A DNA stretch of 64,000 nt, taken from the NCBI GenBank assembly GCA_038501195.1, contig JBBPUQ010000001.1, positions 496,001 to 560,000 on the forward strand, written 5' to 3'. The stretch comes from Nemania diffusa (taxonomy: Eukaryota; Ascomycota; Sordariomycetes; Xylariales; Xylariaceae). Every line of letters starts with the position of its first letter. Position 1 is the stretch's first letter. The notes beneath the pieces were generated by a model. The model did no database searches. It was given only the letters and a program-made list of their open reading frames with translations, and was not told the origin of the DNA. A program made the translations under genes and the position numbers. Below, one piece after another: positions 56,277 through 64,000 of this stretch.

Positions 56277-56753
56277 TAGGGTCGCCGAAAGAGGCGATGC
56301 TTCTCTCTAGTCATTCATGTAGTTCAGGGTTCTAGACGTAATATAGCGGTAGGTATCTATTCAAGTGCGGCTTTGGGGCTACGGAGGATAGAGGTAGATT
56401 GCTGGTTCTAGTGTAGTCGGAGGTATTCTGCCTTATATATAAGTCTGTTCGAGCGCTTGGATCTAATGTATTTTTCATCGTTGAGTTGGTGCCCAACCGG
56501 AAGAATTAGTGACCCCCTTATTATGTACTTAAGAAGTCATTAATAATAGCCCGAACATATCGTGACTCGGTTTCAAGCCCTAATCTATTTAGATATATTC
56601 CGTTTGAGACTGTTGAGCATATTAAAATACATCTTATCTACTTCGAGACTATGAGTACTCCCACCTAGGTAGGGAAGCGTTGTGTGATATAAACACAATA
56701 TGCGGTCCAGATTCCTGAATAAAAAGGCCACATTCGGTTTGTAAAGCCCTCTA

Positions 56754-57854
56754 TTAGGCTTTCATAGACTCTAGAATAGTGCGAACACCTGTGAAATCAA
56801 GCTCGGCCAGCGTCTCGTCCCAGACTCTTTGCGTTATAACCTTTCCTTCCGGGGTGTAAAGGAGCGACGCGAAACTGCAACAGAATATTAGTAAGTAATT
56901 AGTGACAAGACCAAAAGAAATCTCGAGAAATTATACATACGGATGGATTTCCCAGCTCATTATGAAACAGCCGTGAGATTCCTTGCCCTTGTTGACTAAG
57001 GCATCCACAAAGCATGACGCGCCAACCCTCTGAGTTCTTCCTGCTAGCGCACCGAAAACTTTCCCCACCACTTGCAATGCCCCTGGGGCATCACGCCCTA
57101 GACCGGTACCCTTAACCCATGCCGGATCAGCCAGGTTAACGACAACGTCATCCGCCGACACGTAATCCACAAGTTTCCAGAGGAACATGTGCGCTAGCAG
57201 TTTGTTCGAGTTGTAGTGCTCCTGGGCGTCGAATGTCTTGGCATCGTCGAAAGACGGCAGCAGGGGGTTTGCATCGCGGTTTGGAAACTTGGCCACGAGC
57301 GTCAACGCTGCATTGACAATTGTAAGGTGGGCGGGTTCCTGCCCGCGAGGAGGGCGCTTTGCCTTCAATGCCGGTAGCAGCAGAACAGCCAACAGCATTG
57401 TTGATAAGTAGTTCACTTGTAGCCCTTCTTCATGTCCCGTGCTTGGAACTGTGGTAAAATTCAGCCGGACAAGGCCAGCATTGAGAAGTACAAAGTCTAT
57501 GCGCTCCAGCTCCGCGTCAACGCGTTGTGCAAAAACCCGCACCGACTCGTAGGAGGCCATGTCTAATTGCCATACCTCGATTTTAGCACTGGATCCCCGT
57601 TGATGAAGTTCTTTAACGGCAGCCTCCCCTCGTTCAAGCGAGCGGCAGCCGAGGATAAGATGTGAGAGTTTGAGGTCGAGAAGCTGGGATGCGGTCTCGT
57701 AGCCAAGTCCTGTGTTGCCACCCGTCACAATGGCTGTCTTGCCGGAGAGGTTTTCATTGGGGGATGGCCAGTGAGGTTTAGCTTTAAATTGGTTATGATA
57801 GAAAACATGTCCGAAGGTCCGCGTTGAGGGCTCAAGATCTCGTGATCCGACCAT
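56754..57854 (-). CDS. short-chain dehydrogenase/reductase, retinol-dehydrogenase-like
   Basis: Two exons (57854-56941 and 56874-56754) join across a 66-nt intron (GTATGT ... TTGCAG), in phase, to 344 residues. The Rossmann nucleotide motif is TGGNTGLG (44-51), the NAG motif is at 125-127, and the catalytic pair is Y214 and K218 (YNSNK). The usual catalytic serine before it is replaced: the segment reads IVNAALTLVA (179-188). A TGxxxGxG start after a 37-residue leader and an overall length near 340 fit fungal RDH/WWOX-like SDRs that use NADP(H). The substrate is not predictable. The missing Ser may lower or change activity. Confidence 0.85.
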
Positions 57855-58698
57855 GATGATTTCTGCTTGAAGCTGCGACTGTGAATTTGCTGGTTGTAAT
57901 GACTAGGCTTGGTCAATGATACACCGTCGATGAGCTGGACTCTAAGGAAACGAACGAAAGAAAAAATCATGAGGGTTATAGCAGGACATTCCGTTATATA
58001 CACAGCGAGTGTTAGTTGCGAGCCCCCTTCTTTGGGGGCCTAGTTACCATTCATTAAAATCGCCTCTTCTCTTCTGGCGTCGAGATTATATTCTGTATAT
58101 GAACTAGCGCGAGCCGAAGCGGGCAGCAGACACAGTATGTATGTGCTGACCCTAGACAGGGATGCCTTGGTCCGCCAACCGGGAAGTCTATTTTAGCATC
58201 ACGCTATCCCCAAAGCAGGAAACAATCTCAATCCCTGTTCCGCCAGGCCAGACGTGGCGATTTTTTGACTTCATGTGTTATTAAATCTTTCGTCTCTCCT
58301 GATTTCGTCCCTCATTGGTTTCCTCTTTCAGTAAATAGTCTCAGAAACTAATAGGGCAATTTTCTAAGAGTTGAGCAAAGTAACTCATGCAGTATGGGCG
58401 CCTCAAGTATGATTTCCCTCCTTCCCACAGCTAATATCTTGTCAGTGCATACATCTAAGCTCGCTGACATTGGGATAATTAGATACCACACCATTCATCC
58501 TTTCTACCAGCAACAGCTTCCAGTCTGAGGATCCGGATACGCGGAAGTTGAGTAAGTTCTATTTAGCCTGTCTCTCTTTCTAGCTACTGTGCGTCCCTAT
58601 TTCCTCTCGTGCTTATTTTACTTGATTACTAGGAAGAAATGAAACATTATAGGCTTTGATGATACTTACAAATAGATTTTCCAGTTAGAAGCCATGTA
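57855..58698. other. divergent promoter region
   Basis: Separates the SDR gene and the regulator at 58699, which are transcribed away from each other. No ORF of interest. An upstream ATG directly followed by a stop (ATGTAA at 58694) precedes the start of the plus-strand gene. Confidence 0.4.
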
Positions 58699-60341
58699 AT
58701 GCTAGGAAAGAATCAAGGGAAGAAGTTTCCCAATAGACGAAGGCCCACGCGCAGGACGTCGGTCACGAAAGCTCATTCAAAGGAGTCACATTCACCTACA
58801 GATTCAGATAAAGCCCTGTCAATAATTCCCAAGCAGGTTGGAAGTGATCTATCTTCCTTAGCATGGGCTGACTCAGTCGATGCATCGACGATGGCGGTGA
58901 TTATGGATTGTAAGTTTCTATCTCTAAGTCTCATATATAGATAATGCATTTATGAATGCATGTCAATATAGTCAACATATGGTTACTGGACAATCGTCCC
59001 CAGGGAGGTCTATCCAGAAATCCAATAATTTCCAGTCCCATACTTTCCTCTTCAAATTGCTTCTCTCTGACATGTTATAGTCACTCATTTCACAAAGACA
59101 TCCATGCATCTAGTAGAGGTGTATATAGACTTCCCCAAAAAGGACATCAAGTGGATGGAAGCTTTCATTACGGATCCTGCGTGGTTGCATATGATGGCCT
59201 TTACATCCTATTCAATTCTCGACACCGTGCGAGGCCATAGCATGCAGCCTGTTGACCAACGGGCCTCACCACACTTTGCACGATCGATGCGCCTATTGCG
59301 CGAGCGGCTTCTCGGGGATGACCAAATCTTCCCGATAGTAAATTCGACAGTTCAAGTCATCCTTGCCCTCGCTACGCATGCTAAAATGCATGGCGAATTT
59401 GGGGAAGCTAGGTGCCACTTAATGGGTCTACGGCGGATTGTCGAGTTACGGGGCGGCATCCACAACTTTCTGCCGTGGCCTAGGCTATTACTTGAGCTCC
59501 TGAGGTGAGTGACTATAGGTTCATCGTTTCTCACAGCTTTCTAAGTTTATATGACTACTTCTAAACTTGCTGCGGGAAGTTGTCAAAGGAGACACCTAAA
59601 TTTAACTAATTATTATCGTGTAATCATAGAACTGATATTGGTTTATCAATACACGACGGCACCGTGCCATTACTTATTCCTAATTCATTAACAGACACCC
59701 AATGGCCACACCCCCTCGAACGGTTCCCGCACATCATAGATAACGAACAACCTAGTTCATTACAGACCGACTGCAATTTTTTAGATTCGTTAGATCACGA
59801 GTTAAAGCAGGCTTGGAGAATCTTTAGAAGCTTCTCATCACAAATTAACGCTGCCGCTGTCACAGGCGGCCAGGTCGCGAGAGAGCTCCTGATTGACACA
59901 ACGGCATCCGTTATGTACCGTCTACTCCGTATGCAGTTCATGCAAGGGTGCCTGAATGAGCTCACTAGATTAGGTCTTTTGGCCTTCGGCACCGGGGTCT
60001 TTTTGCAGTGGCAGCAGAGCTTCCCTATGGGGCCCACATGCTTCCCTTCAATGCTGCGAGAGAATCTTAGTCAATTTAGGGAGGCAGAAAGTTTTCCCTA
60101 TTTCATGATGTGGCTATTACTTATTGGAGAACTGACTATCTTCTCTAACGAGGATAAAGCATGGTTACACCCATGGTTGAAAGCAAATATGGACGCAGGT
60201 GGAGTGAGTTCGTGGGACGATATCAGCACATTCTTATCCACTTCGCCCTGGATAGACATTCTACATGAAAGTCCCGCGCGTGGCATATTTTTTAAGATAT
60301 ATGCTGTGAACTATTCAGGAGAAGACCTTGTAAACACGTGA
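58699..60341 (+). CDS. fungal transcription-factor-like regulator without visible zinc cluster
   Basis: Three exons (58699-58909, 59081-59504, 59630-60341) with introns of 171 and 125 nt join in phase to 448 residues. The first intron is long, so an additional small exon cannot be excluded. The N-terminus is very basic (NRRRPTRRTSVTK). The rest matches the fungal-specific transcription-factor region that follows Zn2Cys6 clusters in many proteins: FITDPAWLHMMAFTSYSILD, then ARCHLMGLRRIVELRGGI, then LLRMQFMQGCLNELTRLG. No CysX2Cys cluster is visible. Proteins of this type often regulate neighbouring metabolic genes; the SDR and hydrolase nearby are candidates, by position only. Confidence 0.7.
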
Positions 60342-63300
60342 AAGCATAGGTGAGGTGCATGAGGCCCCTTTGGGGAAGAGACAATGCTAAATAGATTACA
60401 ATTAGTGTTGCACAAAGCAAGATCACCACCTTGTTTCATGGGGCCCGATATCAGCAAATTTGTCCGTAAATTAGATCCCAGAGTGATTGAAACACAAGAA
60501 GGCGTGTACAATAGGACTCGAGAAATATATCAATTAATTATTAAATTATGCCTCTCCGCCTACCGCCAGTATAATATTTATCGAGCCAACCTCGTCACAG
60601 TTTAGACTGCTGGTGGTACTAGAAAGCCTCATTGTTATCGCCCAAAGAGGAAAGTTCTAGTAGGATCTATTTCCTCTGCTGGCTTATATAGGCTTAATGA
60701 GGGCCCGTCCTACAGTCCTACCCTTCTTGAGATTTAGTACCGTAACACTACCCAAGTTTCAATTACTACTCAAACATTAGTATCTATCTACACAGTATTA
60801 ATCATTAATAGGTCGACCGATAGATCGAGTATTCCAGAGGGATCTATTAGTTCACAACCATATCGTGGAATCTACGGGTTTTGGCTACATGTAAAGTATA
60901 TAGTCACGTGACTTAGGGAGGATTTGTAGGGCCATAGGCCTTATACCTCCGGCACTGGTTACAGCCACTCACCAGTTCTACACCTTAGCTAGTTCACTCG
61001 CGTGTGCCTTGTTATATATAGGACATCTGGTCCCCGTAGAGACCTAGAGGGCTAGAAATTGATTGATCTTTATATTAAAACCTACACTAAACCCCCTGTA
61101 CACAATTCTTCCTGGGTGCTTATAAGCCTCCTATTCATTCCGGGATAAAATTGCCTAACACATACACTTCATATACGATGCTATTCCGTGTGCCGTCATA
61201 TGTATAGAAGGCTTATGCCCTTCACCTGTATGAAGGAACTTAAGACTTCTAGATAACCAACAGGATTACCAAGTACCTAGTTTGATGAATATAGCCCCAA
61301 GTCAGCACCTTTCCGACCATGGCAAGTCACGGGTGACTTGGCTTAATGATCTACCTGCCCAAACAACAAATAGCTTGGGAAATTAGAGTAAGGGACATTA
61401 TGTATCTGAGAGGATAACACGATATTCAAATATAGCTAGTTCTTGTTATCGCCGCTGGAGAATCGTTAGGAACAACAGTTTTACATTTTAGAAAAGAAAA
61501 AAGTGCCAACCTATCACAAAAGCTGTAGCGTCACCTCAACCTCTTTCCTTCGTTCTTTTAAACTTGCTATATTTTCTTCAAGATTATTAGACGTCATAAT
61601 CATACACCGAATCCTTCACTAGCACACGAAGCTTGACAGTTGTAGATACATTTCAAGGTCTCCCCTTTGCAAATCTTGAATTATAAATAAACGGCTCAAC
61701 AGATCAAACCTATCACCTACTTCCTACCATCGTCATCAGGAGCTCCACCACCTTGCACATTGGCAGTAGCAGCAACTCCATATCTCTGCCTAATATTATG
61801 TTAGCAAGGCTGAAACCATCAGTCCAGTTCAACACAACCTGCCTCGGACATCTCGCGCTCGGCCGTGATAATGAAAGTGTTATGTTGCATCTGTCAATTC
61901 TGTTTCAGTTACTTGTAGTATAGTACCTATTAGGCGACTACTAACTACTAGTTTGTATTGCTTTTCTCCGAAGAGCCTATCTAAGGTGCTGCATAGCTTA
62001 GATGGATCGATATGCTTGCATGGGATTCTCTGAGGGGAGCGCAGTGTCGATGTTGTCGATCTTGATGGATTCATTGTGTCAGTTAAAGGGCTATTTTAAT
62101 ATTGATAATATGAAGTATTGAAGGCGCTCTCTATTTGTTACCACTTTGGCTCTGATTATGTGAATGGAGTACGCTTTTCAAAAGTGAGGAAAGAATAAAA
62201 TCTGTCTGGGGGACCACCGGAGCCTTAACAGATTTCCCACGGCGCCACCCTGCAAGGCATAGCTCTAAGTAAGCCAACTTGTCATATTTAGAATTCGCCA
62301 CAGCAAAACATTGGAAACAACTATTGCTATTTTATGTACGCAATTTATATCTACCGATTACCCTGCTCAAGCTCATTTCACCACGCGGTATCTTTTCTTC
62401 TGCTAAAAAATATTAATGAACAGAAAAAAAAAGAAAAAAGAAACAAGAAAAGCGGCATTTCTTGTTTTTACTTATTTATTTGATGAGCTAACTAGGGAGG
62501 GTTAGAGGTAAGCTAGAATTGTTTATCAGTAAAGTAAGGATTGATTATCCTCATGCCTACGTCACAAGCCTATGGCTCTGTCATATCACACAGAAAAGCT
62601 AACAACCAATGGGCCCTTCTATCCTAGGTCATGCCCTGGACCCAGCTGAGACCCTTTTGGGCTACAGGCAAAACTATTGGAGGAAAATGGTCACAAACTG
62701 TTCCAACCATCCAGTCGTCAACTTAAATACGCAAACGCTATAACCCTACCCTCCTCTTGTCATCAATTAACTCCCTACGCCCATATCCAACCCAGTGCTA
62801 TTATTATCTTATGGCGAATATACGCCACTTTTCGATTTCGAATACGTCGTTTTTATAGCAGCCCCAACTTTTGAGCCAATGAAAGATTGTTACCCCTAGC
62901 TTATCCTCCCGTTCTACATTTGGGAGGGTGGGTTTTCAGGCCGGCCCTGGCCTTCGCTGCTCTGCGGAAATAGGTACTGTCACGGATAAGTGGGTACCGG
63001 GGTTTCCCCGGACCCCAGGGAACCTAGGAAACACTATCCTTATATTCTACGCGGCCTGTCTGCGAAATCTGTATTAATTACTACGGGCTGTACAGAGTAC
63101 AAAGTGAGGCTTGGTATGGGCCAGTGTTACACGGCCAAGCCTGCCAAGACCTTATGAGGCTGTTGGTTGCCACCTGCATACGCGACTGTAGCCTAGAGAC
63201 TTGGGTATAAATACGTGGCATCTTTGATAAGCATCCCACGTCGACCATTTAAGTAAATCGCGTGAGGCTGTGCTCTGACTCCACGTTACTAAGACACTGC

Positions 63301-64000
63301 GGGAAACACAGCGGCAGAGGGGGTAGGCTGGTTAGCTAAGCCAGACCAAGTCTAACTTTTTCGTATATATTTAGCTAGTCTAGAAGAGTAGGTTTTACGA
63401 AGGGAGTTACGGAGTTGTGCCGACCCATAGGGGCTAGCAACACTATGAATACACGACTGTTTTCCCAGATTGCTTGTTTCTCTCCCCTCAAATCTCTAGA
63501 AGTGATTAAGATTGCCGTGTCCAGTCCTCTAGAGTGCGGTGTGTGTGTGTTCTACACGCTCCGTTTCAATACGCACCTTGAGAAGACTAAATTGCATACG
63601 GAAATGTCATTTATGCCTAAGATACGTGGCGTCATTGGCGTAGAGCTGATGGGGTACTTCTATTTATCTCTTGCATTTTCTTCGCAATGCAGCCTGTATG
63701 TTACATTGTCAATTTGGAGTATTTAAGAAGGCAGGCCGTTATAGGGGACAATCCTCCCTCTATTGACGGCTAGTACCCTTGAAGCACTGCAATACTTCCT
63801 TGGTTCACAAGACACTATTGATTGGCCCTGAAATACCCTGAGATTAACGATAAAGATCGCAAGATCTTTCAGTACGGTAGCGGCAGTAATAGCGCCATAG
63901 TGAAGCTTGGAGCAGATGGTCCAGTATGCGAAAGCGACTAGCTGAGATCTCTCTTCCCTACTGCAACAACTAATCATATTTGTCTAGAATCACACGATAA
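60342..64000. other. AT-rich gene-free right flank
   Basis: No supported gene in 3.6 kb. A TGTCACGG word at about 62978 resembles the start of a long terminal repeat, and a TATA-like stretch occurs at about 63209, but no matching partner end or target duplication was found. Confidence 0.5.
63486..63571 (+). repeat. dispersed repeat, copy 2
   Basis: Second copy of the roughly 85-base repeat at 39655-39738, in the same orientation and with a two-base length difference near its right end. See the first copy for shared words. Confidence 0.65.

Noticed and set aside
62978..63555. Possible solo LTR starting TGTCACGG and ending CTACA
   Set aside because: No matching second end, no target-site duplication and no internal retroelement sequence were found.

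Overview
This window is chromosomal DNA from a filamentous ascomycete (Pezizomycotina, probably Sordariomycetes-like; the exact order is my guess). The evidence is short 50-75 nt introns with GTRNGY donors and CTAAC/CTGAC-like branch points, HET-domain, HeLo-like and ankyrin NLR-like genes, a five-exon microsomal P450, and long AT-rich gene-poor stretches with decayed genes. No rRNA, tRNA, CRISPR or complete transposon was recognised.

Layout. 1-12.8 kb is gene-poor and AT-rich. It holds a C2H2-like zinc-finger protein (2474), an N-terminally truncated Rei1-like paralogue (4993), an intron-free GH127/DUF1680 glycosidase that looks bacterial in origin (9512), and a decayed chitinase-like fragment. 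13.6-18.7 kb carries two fungal proteins of unknown function with a stop-riddled relic between them. 19-26 kb holds a relic of an ankyrin/subtilase protein and a large alpha/beta-hydrolase-like plus NLR-like plus ankyrin gene. 27-31 kb has an intact P450 followed by a decayed highly reducing polyketide synthase (DH, methyltransferase and ER traces), probably a dead biosynthetic cluster.

The most interesting part is 31.3-37.9 kb. A two-exon subtilisin-like protease (minus strand) lies head-to-head with a gasdermin-like pore-forming protein (plus strand), and a 1049-residue HET-domain protein follows. Protease plus gasdermin is the arrangement of the Podospora het-Q1/het-Q2 incompatibility system, where the protease activates the gasdermin by cleavage. 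With the NLR-like/ankyrin gene, the dead ankyrin/subtilase, a HeLo-like protein (42.8 kb), a DUF7580-like protein (44.4 kb) and another broken N-terminal-domain gene (40.4 kb), the 19-46 kb interval reads as an allorecognition or programmed-cell-death island.

From 48 to 60 kb the DNA becomes more ordinary: an EXPERA/TMEM97-like ER protein, a conserved type I membrane protein, a class I methyltransferase, a secreted PAF-acetylhydrolase-like hydrolase, a decayed unknown, an SDR oxidoreductase and a fungal transcription-factor-like regulator without a visible zinc cluster. The last 3.6 kb is gene-free AT-rich DNA with a short dispersed repeat. Splice models were derived by eye from splice signals and reading phase.
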